Shown here piece by piece: positions 13,020-25,980 of a stretch of 64,000 nt of DNA. Under the pieces are notes generated by a model. That model did not search any database. It worked only from the letters and a program-made list of their open reading frames with translations, and was not told the origin of the DNA. The DNA is from Turritopsis dohrnii. Lineage: Eukaryota > Cnidaria > Hydrozoa > Anthoathecata > Oceaniidae. Position 1 is the first letter of the stretch; every line of letters begins with the position of its first letter. The translations under genes and the position numbers were made by a program. The DNA is taken from NCBI GenBank assembly GCA_027922465.2, contig BQMF02000033.1:186001-250000 (forward strand), written 5' to 3'.

Positions 13020-14640
13020 TATATTTGAAATTGTTTCACTGACAACAAGGTTTCCTTTGTCTAGTGAAACTAGCAGTTCATTTGGAGAAGATCTTACTGA
13101 TCGACTTCCCCTAACACACATTGAGACTGAGTTTATTAGAGAGAATGCAATCTTTCTTCTCATCCACGTAACAGCTATCGAGTACTTTGTGTTCTTCTTT
13201 TCAGCGAGAGACTCCGCGGGCCTCGAGTAAAATTTTTTCATTTCTCGTCCCATTCCTCCCATGGCTGAGAAAACAAGAGGTGTGAACGACCCATGTTCAA
13301 TTTGAAGAATGCGTTCAGCATAGGATTTCTTTTTCTCATTCTCGTTAAGTTCATAGCACTTTTTGAGGCTCTGGTTCGCATAACGCTTGGCGAGTGGGTT
13401 GAATACCCTTATATCGAAAAAGGCCAATTGTCCTGCTTGCCAGAAACCGCGTGCTTTAATATCCAAACGAGCTTCGTCTGAAGAATTCGTTAATGGTCCA
13501 ATGAATTCCTCTCCAGTAATAGGAGTGAGAGGTGGTTCGATACAAACATCTTTGGATGTGTTGTTCAACAATGTTGCCGTTAAATCGCGTAGGTTGTTGT
13601 GGCGGAGCGAAACAAACCCACCTTTCTTGCATGTGAGTGCTGATGTATTCGCTCCGTTCATATCCGTCCATCGCTCCTTCCGCTGCCATTATGTAAATAG
13701 AGACATAGCAGACAATATTCCAGTTCACTGGATGGACATGAGGAACATGTGCGTGCAACCCGAAGATGGTAGAGGAAGCTGCCAAGACAGAAGTAAACAC
13801 GGTCGTTGATCTCCGGAAGAATATTTTATGACTCAAAACGCGTATTCTCTCGGCCCCTACCTTCGAGTATAACCCCTCCCCGTTTGACGAGGGTCCCGTA
13901 CATTAAGTGCATGTTCAATTGAGAAAGTTTCACCGCATTCACATTTGATTGGCAAGCGTTTCAGACTCCACCCGTATCAAGTCCCCAAAAACGTTTTTTG
14001 GTATATTGAACCTTTCATAGATTAAAGGTAATGTACACAGCCAGATAGAAGCGCCTTTTTCGGAGCTGATTTCGACGACCTTTTGCTGATTAATTGGAAG
14101 TTGATCGAGGATGGTTTTACGTTTGGTTTCTCGTTGTTTTGATTTGATCAAACGAATTTCTCTCTTTATACCTTGACTTCCGTTGTAACCGCCAAGGAAG
14201 TATTGTTGTTGCATGATGGTGTTCAATAGGCTTTGGGTAACTTTTATAAAGTTTTCAAATTCTTGATCAGAAAGCTCAGTATAAACTGGAATGCTGAGGC
14301 TTTCCATTTTCATCGGGAGTGAAATCAGCTGTCTTTCTATGGGTGAACAGTGAATACTGTCCGTTATCGCTGGAAGCAACTCGTTATCCAGAACGAAATC
14401 AAATGCAGTCAATTCATCTGCAATGTTGGGGATTGTCCGCATTATGTATGTCAGCTTGTGTTTGAAGCCCAACGTGAAACACGAATATGCTGCTTGCGGT
14501 TCGATGTGAGCAATTTTAGATAAAATTTTCAATTGCTTGATCAGGTCTTTGATTTTCTCTCCGACGAACGATCCTTTGAAGCCATCATGCCTATGAAAGA
14601 TTTATTGGCGACTGATTCAAATTTTTCTTAGGTGATCAAC
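13020..14640 (-). pseudogene. RT retroelement remnant with restriction-like endonuclease (copy A)
   Basis: Minus-strand frames give the C-terminal half of a retroelement protein. 14532-13939 carries the region after the RT core (EPQAAYSCFTLGFKHKL, then CSPIERQLISLPMK). Next come a CxC...H zinc-like motif (CECGETFSIEHAL) in a shifted frame and a domain at 13661-13014. That last domain contains CKKGGFVSLRHN, DEARLDIKARGFWQAGQ, AFFDIRVFNP and IEHGSFTPLVFS. The D...E/Q-x-D spacing around ARLDIKARGF...AFFDIRV suggests a PD-(D/E)XK restriction-like endonuclease, as in early-branching non-LTR elements. A roughly 190-bp foreign stretch (13,680-13,900) and frameshifts disrupt it. A second copy of the family is at 23,380-25,440. 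Confidence 0.6.
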
Positions 14641-16640
14641 CAGGATTTTTTCGCTTCTGGATAGTAGCCAAAGTCAGGACCGAGCGAGCACAAATTCTTC
14701 CACCAAAACAGCAGTTCATCGATCTTTCCGATTGTGCATACCACATTTATTTTAGAGAGTGATATATTTGCTTTTTCTTTAACGATCAAAACCTTCTTAT
14801 TTTTTCCCTTTTCGTCGTAAAACCACGTAGACGCAAGAGCGTTTTTTACGATTAGTATATGGGGAAATTCCGCCGCTGATCGTTTTCATTGGCTAATAAA
14901 GGAAAACTCTTAAAATGCGCTGTTTTGATTGACTGACAAATTCCAAAAATTTCAGTCGTTAATAACAGCTTTCATTTCTTTGTTCTGAATTTGACGAGGA
15001 AACACAGGTTCGTATACACGAAGGTATTGTTATTATTATAAAACGTTTTATAACCATGTTTATTGCTAAACTTTAACTGTTATTGTAATTTAGATTAATG
15101 GAAGTACAGGTGACACATGAATAAGTAAGTTTTGAACAGATGTTTATTTTTTATGTCATGGGTTTTTTCAGAGGAAAACCAAACGAAGAACGAGTGGAAG
15201 AAAATCTATTTTTAAGATAGAAACGTGTGCTGATTTTATGCATTTCTTTTTATAGTTATGAAATAGTTGTGAGAGTGCAGCAGTGAAGTAATGTAGTTGA
15301 ATTGAAGTTGATTAAAAATGGCTGCAGATGATGTTTATTTACATTGGTGAAATGGTTTTACTTTTTTTCTGTGGGAAAATGTTTTAATAAATACAGAGAT
15401 AGTAAAAACAGAGTTAAAACGATCAAAAAGTTGCATGCCCTACGAGCAGTTACTGATTTGTTTTGGTAACGAACTGGCTGTTCTTTTATTTATTTATTTC
15501 AAAATGGCTCCACAGTTATGAAGTTTAGAAAACAACATGAAAGGAGAGCTTGTGGCCACTGTCTGTCACTGTTATGCATTGAAATCTTTTTATTTATGCC
15601 TTTCAGTTTCAGGAAACTATGCTGGGAAGTAAATAGAGTGTTATTAATCTGTTAACAGGTATGAAATATAGAAAGTAAACAGTTTAGAAGTGTTCGATAA
15701 CGGCTTACAGATGATCAATATTGTTTACTATCATGATGATGTGAATTGGTATTGAAGGTTAAAACACAGTTAATATTATTGGATAAATAAAGGATAAGAG
15801 GGATGTTTACTGTTGTGTTTTGAATTTTCCAGAGAGGAGCTTTGAACTGGAAATAAAAAATGGCTCCACAATGTGAATATTTTCACGTGTTAAAAATTCT
15901 TTTTAGCTATACTAATTCTGCCATTAAGTTTGTGTTTTTAATTATAATTTTTAAGGTAAATATGTTTTCGAAGAGTCTTTTAGTTTGTTTTGTTTTTCTT
16001 TCGATTTCGTCATAGCATGATTAGGTTTTTTGCATATATGTTTTTGAATATTTTCATCTGTTAAAATAGAAATGAAGCACATGATGGGTTGAATTATAAT
16101 GTTGAGAGGGTATCTTAAGAGAAGAATGGATTATGTATTTAAGAAGATCATTAATTATGACTGTGCAATGAAACTATCCTACAAAGAATAAGCGTTGTTT
16201 GCTGGATTTTTCTTAAGTTCATATTTGATCATGTTTATGCATTATTTTGAGTTATGACAATCGTTTATGTACTATGCCTAAGTATATAACTTTGGCTTTA
16301 TGATTTTATTTGTGACTTTTTATCTTCTGGGTAAGTTTTTGTTCTTAGTTACATATTGTTTTTAGGATAAATGCTTACTAGAATTTCTTTCTTTTTTTGT
16401 TGTTGTTGTTGTTGTTTATTTCAATATTCTTATAGCATGCTTAGGTTTTCAGTATAACAATTGAAATATTAATCTTTTAGGCAACAATAAAAAAAGCATG
16501 AACAGACTATCATTTTAAATATTCATTAATGGTTGCTAACCCATGTAACTTTAGCACAAAAGAAACACAGTTGGAAGGTATTGATTTGTTTTCAATTTAA
16601 TTTTGCATATCTTTTGTTTTCATCTATATACTCGATTGTA
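14641..16640. other. no gene seen
   Basis: AT-rich, with homopolymer runs and a (TTG)n stretch near 16,396-16,416. No recognisable coding frame, RNA gene or terminal repeat found. Confidence 0.5.
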
Positions 16641-16740
16641 GGATAATATGCAGCCCTCCTCTTTACATATGTTTATGTTGTACATGTGTTTATGTTTACA
16701 TATGTTTATGTTGTATTTTACATATGTAAACGGTAACCTA

Positions 16741-17865
16741 CAATATCTACAATACCTACAATATCTCTGTGTGGGGCCAGCCCAACAAGCTTGGACCCTT
16801 GGAGGAGATTCACATCAAAGCTGCCAAGCTTATACATCAATTACCTAGCAATTTATCATCATATGAAACCCTTGAAAAAGCCAAATGGATGCCAATATCC
16901 TATATATATAAACGCTGCCTCTTATGCCTGATGCATAAGGTATATCACAGACTGATCGATGAGGATATCCGTTCACTCTTTACACACAAGGAACACAATC
17001 TATCTCAGAATCACCAAATGAATGTTACTTACGATACAGGTACCAAAAGCTCTTTTTCATATAAGGCTGCGAGAATATGGAATAGAATGCCTAATGAACT
17101 TACTGGTGAAAAATCTCACGAGGTTTTCAAAGAAAAACTTTCTAAATTTAAAAATATTATCAATAAATATTCATTTGACTATGATTCCTACCATATTGAC
17201 GATGATTTTACTCTTTATTAATTAATTTAGTCTTCAAGAAACAAATTAGTCGTTTTACCAAATCCTTAACAACTTCTACTCTCTTGCCAACCCTTAGTTC
17301 TAACTTCCATCAACACAGCCTGTGCCTGGGTCTTGTCTTGGATTAGAAGGCCAGTCCCTAGTGTCACTAGATGCCTAGTTATGCCTAGTCTGTTTTTGAA
17401 CTTCTTTTTCTTTTTCACTATCTTAAGTTTAATATATATTCTTCGTACTATTTTTAGTATTTTATATTTTATACTAGTTATATTTCTAAATCACTTTCTT
17501 TTTTTTTTCCAGCTCAATAACCCATTTTCATTTTGGATTCATTTGTGGCTTCTTTTGAGTCTATTATGCTAGCTTTTGCACTCATATCTAGTCTCATTAA
17601 CTGTACTTCCAGCTTCTAACTCATCGCCATCATCATAAGCCATCCTACGTTAGCCATACACAATTCAGCCATTTCAATTTTAATCATGCAGATACTACAG
17701 TATATACTAGACATTTTATTCTTTAATAACAAATTATATGTATATATACATTTTTATATTTTTATATTTAAGTTATTTTTTATGTAGGTCCACATCAGCT
17801 CACGCTGCCTTTGTCTGTAACCTGCTTTACTAAATAAAAGAATAATAATAAAAATAATAATAATA
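16741..17865 (+). mobile_element. LINE 3' end with (AAT)n tail
   Basis: The frame at 16,769-17,221 (150 residues) is the C-terminus of a CR1/jockey-type LINE ORF2. It contains LEEIHIKAAKLIHQLP, EKAKWMPISYIYKRCLLCLM and SFSYKAARIWNRMPNEL, all typical of the tail after the RT. A 3' untranslated region follows, and the element ends in AATAAAAG and a run of AAT/AATA units at about 17,836-17,865. CR1- and L2-type LINEs use such short microsatellite tails. The 5' part is missing, as usual for truncated insertions. Confidence 0.75.
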
Positions 17866-18430
17866 TTTTTGTTCTTTAGATCAAAACATTCTATATATGT
17901 ATCTAAACATTGAATGAATGATTTTTATCCATCGGTATGTGCAAAGGATTTGGATTATGAGTTTCAAAGATACCGGAAAGTAAAAATATCAGTTTCCGGT
18001 TGTACATTGATGGTATCGTCACTCATTTGGGAGTGATATGCATTGCAGTTGTTTAAAAGCAGCTTTTCCTCTATAGCGTCATGACTTTTATACTGTCATA
18101 TATACTGTCATGAGTTTTCCTATAGTGTCTGTTGCTCAACTGTTAATGATTGATATTTTAGTGTTAATTTGTTGATTCAATGACATTCTCTTTGTTGCAA
18201 TTCTGAATATGGGTGTAAAGATGTGCTTTTATAGTTACTTAATTATTTTGCCTAAAAAACAGTTTATTTCTGTATATCTGTTTTTTTAGGTGGAGTACAA
18301 GTCCCATTGACTTACGTTCACGTCGTGTACTCTGTTACCATGGTTTGTGCATGCAATTGCTTTATTTTATAATTCATTAGCCATGAGAAAGTTTCTCTAG
18401 CCTTTTATTCATTACTAGAATCAACAGATA
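17866..18430. other. no gene seen
   Basis: Sequence between the LINE tail and the piggyBac end. Nothing recognisable. Confidence 0.45.
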
Positions 18431-19797
18431 TTAACCCTCGTGGTGCAGACCACTGCACTGCAATGCAGTAGTATCAGACGAAGCAGTTTTGAGAATATTT
18501 TTTAAACAAAGCATCAGTTTTGCAAAATAGGTCATAACTTTTGATGTACTGGTCGTATGGATCTCAATGAGGGCTTGTTTTGTCACTAATAAATTGTAGA
18601 ATTATTTTCTGGTAAAATATTTCAAAATTTTTGGCTAGCCCCAGATCCTTTATGACCAAAACATGCAAAATAATGACAATTTTTAAGAAAAAATTACTTT
18701 CAAAGACTCTGATAACACTGAATTCTTCTTTTACTTCAATTATGACAAATTATTATGAAAAAGAAAGTGTCACAGGCATTGATAGTATTTTGAATAAATA
18801 TTTTATACATTTGAGACCCTTAAACAACTCTTAAACTTTAAATACAAACTAACTAAAAAATAGAAAATTATTGCCTCTATTGCTCATTCAAATACAGGTC
18901 AATGTACTTTTCAACATGTTTGTAGGTATGATAAATCTCAAAACAGTTGTTAATGCACAATGCAACACTACATGTTTTACATTCATATCGTGTGTCATGT
19001 CCACTGCGCTTCCGCTTGGCCAAACCTTTGTGTCGATCATATTCCCGCCCAGCAACGGTACAAACTTTACATGTGCGAAAAACTTTTCCTGTTTTGGAAT
19101 GCTCTAGTACATCAATTAGTTTGGGGAAATGCCTTTCTGTCAATCTAATATAGTCATTTGTCTTTGATCTATTCAGCACCTCATCACAATCAATAGCAAC
19201 AGTCGTGACCAGTTGACGGATGACATTGATTTGAAAATCGGTTTGTGTTTTCTTGCAAGGCTCGCCTTTCAATTTCAAATGTTCCTTCCACAATATAAAA
19301 GCATTCACCATGCATATGTTGGTCATTCTAAAAAATACTTTCTTCCACCACTTAATTGTTCTCTTGGAAAAGTGGGAGTACTTCAACAATTGATCATTGG
19401 CATCCACACCGACCATAAATTTGTTGTATTTAGTCATCACTAGGGGCTTTTTGATTGCTTCATTTGTCCTTCGATCAACACGGCCTGTGTTAACTTTAGC
19501 GCTGTTATATACAGTAGAAACCAATGTTAAAACTTTCCTGTCATACACTTTCAACATAGACATTTCGTCTTTGTACGACATCACGATTTCATCACCTTTC
19601 TGTTTCAACTTTTTATCACGTACAGCCACAGGAATTCCTTTACGATTTAGCCTCAATGTACCAACTGCTCCTGTTTCCACATTCTTTAATTCATGAAATA
19701 AATATGGAGAACTATAAAAGTTATCCATAAAAATGATATAGCCTTTGTTGAGGTAAGATTTGCTCAGTTTCATAACTAGATCATGAGTAGACAACAT
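18431..19797 (-). mobile_element. piggyBac-type DNA transposon, 5'-truncated
   Basis: The 3' end is visible: TTAA at 18,431-18,434 (the family's target site) followed by CCCTCG, then a subterminal palindromic run (GTGGTGCAGACCACTGCACT). The transposase frame begins abruptly at about 19,797 with no N-terminal domain and no second TTAA/CCC end, so the left half of the element is lost. The sequence beyond the break carries a hammerhead-like motif, which suggests an insertion or recombination breakpoint. Confidence 0.75.
18877..19797 (-). pseudogene. piggyBac transposase, C-terminal two thirds
   Basis: A 306-residue open frame belongs to the DDE_Tnp_1_7 (piggyBac) family, which cuts and pastes at TTAA. 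GYIIFMDNFYSSPYLFHEL near residue 20 carries the second catalytic aspartate. MTKYNKFMVGVDANDQLLKY near residue 125 carries a later conserved Asp block. The end is a cysteine-rich finger (CKVCTVAGREYDRHKG... YECKTCSVALCINNCFEIYH), the cross-brace-type domain used for end binding. The N-terminal third, including the first catalytic aspartate, is absent, so it cannot be active. The remaining frame is intact, pointing to a fairly recent truncation. Confidence 0.8.
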
Positions 19798-19805
19798 TCA
19801 GAACA

Positions 19806-19862
19806 TTTTTTAAATTTATATATTTACGAAGCTTTTCGTAGAGGTTTCTACATCATCAGGTA
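19806..19862 (-). ncRNA. hammerhead-ribozyme-like motif (weak)
   Basis: Read on the minus strand: CTGATGA, one extra base, a 4-bp stem GTAG/CTAC with a six-base loop, then GAAA. This is the order of the hammerhead core (CUGANGA, stem II, GAAA). Stem III would be short and I cannot confirm the cleavage site. Penelope-like retroelements carry such ribozymes in their terminal repeats, so this may be a fragment of one. The extra base makes activity doubtful. Confidence 0.3.
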
Positions 19863-21229
19863 AAACAAATTATCTTGCTTAATGGCGAATATTTCAATTT
19901 TAGATCATGAGTCTTACCAAACTTCGTTACTGCTTCGTCGGTCCCAGTGTATAAATCGAAATTTACACAATAGTTATTACATCAGTCTACAAGCCCATAA
20001 CGCCGCTAGATTTCTTAAAAACCGCAGTAAGAGAATTTTTTGTTTTCTTAGATCCATTCTATTATACAAGGTGTTGAAATTTACCTTAGAGCTTCCACTA
20101 ACAAGAAATGCATTGGGTGTTTAATTAGTTATTCACGGTCAGTGTATTGTAGTTCCATACCATCTTTGAGGCTTATTCATTTATGGCAAGCAATCACTCG
20201 CGCACGCGCCCACACACGCCTAAAAATTATGAGGCGAGTGTTTTTTTGGCGCCTAAAAGTTGAACAAACACTCCCAGGCGGGCAAGACTTCGCTCGCCAT
20301 AAAACGGACATAAATCAAAAATAAAAATACGAAACATTTCATTGTTCTTTCGAAAATCATAAAGTTAACTCATATTGCTATGAATTGCAATGTGTGGAAA
20401 CTAGGAGGGCTTTCATTTGCATTCCAGACGATTGACGTCACAAGACGCCAGTGAACTTAACAATACTTTTTTAATTAAAATCAAACAAACTTAAAATTCT
20501 AAAGATTAAACTGCACGGGTGTTCAATGTTTGATTTCCCTTCACCAAGCATTCACACACCTTATTATTTTGTTATTATTAAGTATTTAATGGGTTTATTG
20601 TTTTGAGATGACCAACGAAAGGTCTTATGAAAGTTAGAAATTTGTACCTTCCAAAAGAGCACAGCAGCTCTCGTTCAGTTCTTGTTTTGTTCTTTCTTTC
20701 AAATCATGTAAGTGAAAAGTTAGAGTAAGGGTATCAAAACGTCACGTATAAATATTTCGATGTGATGAGAAACTCAGTTTTATAAGGCATATTTTTGACG
20801 TTCCAGAGGAAATGGGATACACTTGCGCCTAGTTCACATTCACTTAGAATCTGAAAACTGTTTTTTGAAAAACAATCTAAATTCATTGCGCTGCAAATAG
20901 AAACCATCTGATTGTATCAAAGGAACTCACTTGAGAATGAAGTGTTCGGAGCATGTATTCGCAAAAGTATCAAAGCACAAGTTTACGGATGCTCAATTTT
21001 TTTATTTCCTCTTCAAACGACAAACAACATCATGAATAATTAATGAATTTTTTGTGCAGTACAAACCATACATCTTTTGAAACTTATCAAAGTTTATATT
21101 TATGATTTTTTTACAATCAAGTTTCTTTCGAACTTGGCCTTAGATTAGACAGAACGGAAGTCACTGCATTGCGTTATTTTCAGGAAAAATCCATTCTTCG
21201 TTTTTTTTAATCGGGCAGCAGCGACGCGA

Positions 21230-23380
21230 GTGTCTTATTTTGAAATGGCAGCAAGCTCAAAGGGAAATTCTTTGGCATTAAAAACCTTTTTGGATTACAA
21301 AACCATTGAACGAAATGGCTGCACTTACGTTAATCAAATTTGGTGGGTGCAAAATTCAAAGCCCAAATTGAAAACTCATCAGTCATTAAAGGAAATGCTA
21401 AAAAATCAGTGAAAGTGTTTATTGATGGAACCAATATGGTAACCAAATTCCAGGTAAGACTTCCACTGTTTCTGATTATCCTTATTGGAGGATTAAGTTT
21501 CTGTCTTCTCTGAAGCAAATAGCACACAGATAGTTGATGCTTGATCCTGATAGTTGGTATTTGTTTTCTTTAAAATAACATTTTCACTCAAGAAGTTTAC
21601 AGTTCCTTGCAAAAAGTATTTATTTTGTAGATCTTCAGGCATATTGATGGAGTTTTTCATAAATATTCTCGAATATTGAATCAAACTGACCCGATTAATA
21701 GGAGAGTACCTGTACCCTCTCAAGCATCGGTGGTGCAGCCAAAAGTCACAAGTTCTTTAAGAGCAATTCCGAACGTTAGTCAAATGTCAGAGAGATAATG
21801 GTGTCTGGCTAATTGAAGGTAAGACTTACGGAAGAGACTATCTATCTGAATTACTTCATGTAGGTTTCTGTAGTGGTGTGACCATATCTTTTTCTTCTAT
21901 CTTAATTCAAGTACAAAGATCAAAATATTTTCAACCAATTTTTCTTCGCCGAAAAATTGGAAATGTTTTTTTGTTTTTTGTAAACAAATTTAATTTTTAT
22001 CGCAATTTTTTTCCTGAATAGGTTTTGTCTTTGGATCTTTTAGGGAAGGAAGATTGTCGATCAGTGTTAGAGTATCTTTTGGCAATAGCAGATGCGGTCG
22101 CGGAGAAAGTTGCAGTCATTGTGGCATCAAACAACTTTTTTTCTTTGTTATTGGATGGAAGCCAAGCGAGAAAGACGGGGGCAGATAAAGAGATGGTCTT
22201 AATCAGAACCGAAAGAAATGGTAAACATTAAGAAATACTTTTAACCATTGAACTGACGATGTTGTATATAAAAATGTAATTGTCTTATTAAGCATGGATA
22301 TTAATTTTTTTTGTTTCAGGTATACCGACTTACTTCGCAGTGTCTCTGTTGGAAATGGCCGAATGGGGAGGAACTGGCGCAGAGTCACTGAAAAAAAGCC
22401 ATTGATAGCATATTCAAGGAAGGTGACAAAATTCCTTTGACCGAGGAAGAATTAAAATGAAGCTCATTTCAGTTACCACCGATGGTGCAAGTGTAAATAC
22501 GGGGAGGATCTCAGGGCTAAATGTCAGAATGTCAAAGGAAAGAGAATGGCTGATCCAAATTCATTGCATTAACCACTGTGTTGAACTGGCTGCAAAGAAA
22601 GCCGTTTTTGAAACCCCTTTTCAGGATATTGATAAATTCTGCCTAAACAACTACTATTTGTTGAGGGATTCTGGAAAAATAAAATCTGAGAAAGGCTGCG
22701 GAAGTTTTGGGGATTGAGCACTATGTGCTCCCTAAACTGGCGGGAATTAGGTTTGTTGGGCATCGACGAACTGCTCTTAAAGCCTTGCTAAACATGTGAC
22801 CAGCGTTCTTGACAGCCTATGAAAACGCGATTGCCAATCCGAAAACACGAAACGAGACGAGAGCTAAAGTCCAAGATCTGATAAAAAATTTCAAAAGTTA
22901 TAAGACCCTTACCCTTGCCTGCACATACCTTGATGTTCTTGAAAAGACTGCGCCAACATCAAAAGTCTTTGAGGGAGAGAAGTTGCTGCCTTTTGAGATC
23001 ATGGAAACAATTGAGCGATCAATAACTGAATTGGAAGAGTTCTCTGATGATTACGAAGACCTAGATAGCTATCTCCAAAGATTTTCTTTAATCCAAAATG
23101 ATAATGGAGAATTCACTATTGAAAGTGAGTTTAATTCTCCTGGAGACAAAATGAAAAATCTAACAAATCGTCGACCCGTAAAGATCAGCTTTGGACATTG
23201 GGATATGACTTAATCATGCTTCAGTAAGTTTCGCAAGGTCCACTAGAGAGAACGTTGGAAAAGAAATGGCAGAGCTGCTCAGAGAACGATTCCAAACTTT
23301 TGAAGGTGCTGTTTTCCAAAACATTTCATGGTGCAATCCAGAGTATTGGACCGATGATAAAGATTTCAGAATCGATTAAA
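21230..23380 (+). pseudogene. hAT transposase, N-terminal and catalytic part
   Basis: The plus strand carries exons of a DUF4371-type hAT transposase (cut-and-paste DNA transposition). 22,025-22,231 has ASNNFFSLLLDGSQARKTG. An intron with GT at 22,221 and a TTTTTTGTTTCAG acceptor at about 22,319 follows. Then come TYFAVSLLEMAEWGGTGA and, after a frameshift, LISVTTDGASVNTGRISGLN (catalytic Asp region) and IHCINHCVELAAKKAV. The last piece ends near 23,378 in NPEYWTDDKDF, where an opposite-strand retroelement is inserted. Frameshifts near 22,395 and 22,700 show the gene is dead. Confidence 0.7.
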
Positions 23381-25440
23381 TTGACAGTTTAATTTTATTT
23401 TTTCTTTAAACAGTATACATAACATTTAATCTTAATGAAGTTGTACATAAAACAGTTTCACCATTCCATATTTATAACACATTTTTTTCAAATTCTGTTT
23501 GCGAGTTCAATTTCGTTAATTTCATCTCTGTTGAATACCTTCCGAGTGTTCCTTGAACCTCGCACACAGAGAATTGCTGATCGTAATAATGCAAATGAAA
23601 TCTTGGTATTTAACCAAGACGCTACCAAGCAGCACTGTATGTCTCTTTTCTCTGAAAGTCGAGTTGCAAGCACCGAGATAACTTTGTCTGTCTCTCTGCC
23701 ATAACCGCCATACAGTGTAAAGACAAGTGGAGAAAAGGAGCCGTGTTCCACTTCCAAGACTCTCCTAGCATACGATAATTTCTTTTCTTGTTCGTTTCCT
23801 TTGAAAAGCTTCTTCAGGTCTTGGTTGCAATGGGTTGGAGTGAATGGATTAAAAATCCTTACATCGAAAAATGCCCGTTCCCCTCGTTGCCAGAATCCTC
23901 GACCTTTGTGGAAGCGATTCTCATGTTAGTTCTTGTAAGTGTGGTTCAATCTCTACATCGGATGAAATTTCTGTAGCGATTTTTCCAATGAGATCGCGTA
24001 TTTCGTCATGTCCTTGGTGTATGTAACCGCCTTTTGAGCAGGACATGGCATGATCAATCGTGAATTGCTTTCCGCACGCGCATGTTGTCTGGAGGTACTT
24101 CAAATTCCATCGATACCGGAGACCGATTGCATCGTGAAATTCTCTCTTGTTCAGGAAAGTGTTCTTGTCTTTTCTCGGAATTGCAGTAAGCCAACTCGAA
24201 GCCCCTTTCATTCTGGCAGTTTTGTTCGAACGTTTTTGTTCCTTTGTCATCGCATCTTGAAGGTCTTGAAGAATGCTCTCATATGATAACTTCTTTTCAA
24301 GCTTTGATCTCCTGTTTTATTTTCTTCATACTAAAAGTTTTCTCCTCAAGAGTTTCTCGTCGAAGCTTCAAGTTTTTGGCAATATCAGATGATATTCTTT
24401 TTGAATTCTCAAATTCAGTTCTTGATAGGTCTGAGAATATTGTTATTCCTAGACCACCAAACTTGGATGGAAGGCTTATCAATTTTCTTTCGAAATGTGA
24501 CGAATATTCAAGAGTGATGGTAACATTTTCGTATCGATAACTTCGTCCAGTCTTTGGAGGGCTTCGGATAAGTTTGGTATTGTTCGTAGGAAGTAACTTA
24601 ACTTGTGTCGAAATCCGTGAATGAATGCGGTGTAAACTGCTTGTGGTTCACTTTTCGCAATTTCTGCCAGTGTTTTTACTTGTACGATCCATTCGTCAAC
24701 CAGCTTTTTCTGGTAGTTTCTAATTTCGTCTGTTCTGCTGATGAATCCACCTAGGTATTTTCTTCCTTGTGTTGTTATATTGATACCCGTATCAGCAAAG
24801 AGTATTTTGGCTTCTTCAAACTTGTCCTCAACAAGCCATGACTTAGAAGCTTTCGGAAAATATCCAAATAGAGGACCAGTTGAAACGATATTATCTCACC
24901 AAGGTTTAAGGGATTCTAAAATTCCTGCACCCCCTATGTCATCTGCGTATGCGGCTTGTTTTACATTTCCATCAGCGTCATTTTGTTCGTCTTGTTTTTG
25001 TTCTCTTTTGAGTAATGGCAGCATAGGAGCAAGGCCAATAGCGTACGGTGGCATTGCGAAAGGATCCCCTTGCGTTGTCACTTCTGATGACATTATTTCT
25101 TTGCCACCTACAACGAAGAGACGCGACGGTGTTCTGTAGCAGTTCCGAACATACTTTGCCATTGGTGGACAAACATGTTATGTAGCAGGGCTTGTCTGTT
25201 TAGTGAGTTAGAAGCGTTCGAAGCGTCTACAAGCAGAATTGCGTCTGTTTGATTTTCATCAAAGATCTCTCGCATTCTATGCACGGCAGCTTCACATCCT
25301 AATGGAATTCCAGCACACAGTTGCAATGCTCCCACCGATTTTATAATTTCTGGTTTAATTGTGAGAATTATGGCTTTACCAACTATTCTTCGAAGAACCT
25401 CGCCGATACCTATGGGTCTTATCCCAGGATTTTTTTTCTA
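23380..25440 (-). pseudogene. RT retroelement with restriction-like endonuclease (copy B), nested in hAT
   Basis: This has the same family pattern as copy A but more of the RT. On the minus strand, in order: PIGIGEVLRRIVGKA; CAGIPLGCEAAVHRMREIF; LLVDASNASNSLNRQALLHN (RT motif A); SSEVTTQGDPFAMPPYA (motif B); AAYADDIGGAG (motif C, A-D-D); LPSKFGGLGI; a Cys/His knuckle (CACGKQFTIDHAMSC); GFWQRGERAFFDVRIFNP (restriction-like nuclease); and VEHGSFSPLVF. Several frameshifts separate these pieces. The orientation is opposite to the host hAT gene, and both sides return to hAT sequence, so it inserted after the hAT was in place. Confidence 0.7.
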
Positions 25441-25980
25441 ATGGTTAAATTTTCTAACGGTTTAATTGATCATTTCTCTCAACCTTTCTCGACGGCGAAA
25501 TTTGACCGCAATAAGGTTATTAAAGAATGAAAATTTTTCCAACACTTCATCAAAAAAAAATCACCCCAAGAAAACCGCATCGGAAGTGTGGAAAAGTACC
25601 TAAACTTTAAAAGGAAAGACTTTCCTAACTTATGTATCCTCGTTGAAATCGTCTTTAGTTTGTCTGGCTCTAACTCCTCGGTAGAAAGAGCATTCAGCAC
25701 CTTGACAATGATGCTGTCTGATCAACGCCTTCATTCTTCCCATAGGCTCCTGGAAAGCCGTATGATTATCAAAGTGAATGATAGTTATTGGAGCTCAATA
25801 GAAAGAGAAGAAATCATTGAACGGGCTTTGAAGATATACACCACCCAAGGAGAAAAAGAAAACTTGATGATACTGACAAAACCGATTTCAAAGATATCAC
25901 GGAGGATTCAGATAATGAAAGTGATGTTTCGATAGAATCCGAAGATGACAAGGCACTGATAGTGATGAAATGCTAACGGA
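25441..25980 (+). pseudogene. hAT transposase, C-terminal dimerisation part
   Basis: After the nested retroelement the hAT frame resumes (LIDHFSQPFSTAKFDRNKVI). At 25,588-25,935 it gives SLSGSNSSVERAFSTLTMML, the conserved hAT C-terminal dimerisation motif (S-S-x-x-E-R-x-F-S), followed by a short charged tail. This is the downstream half of the gene at 21,230-23,380. Confidence 0.7.
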
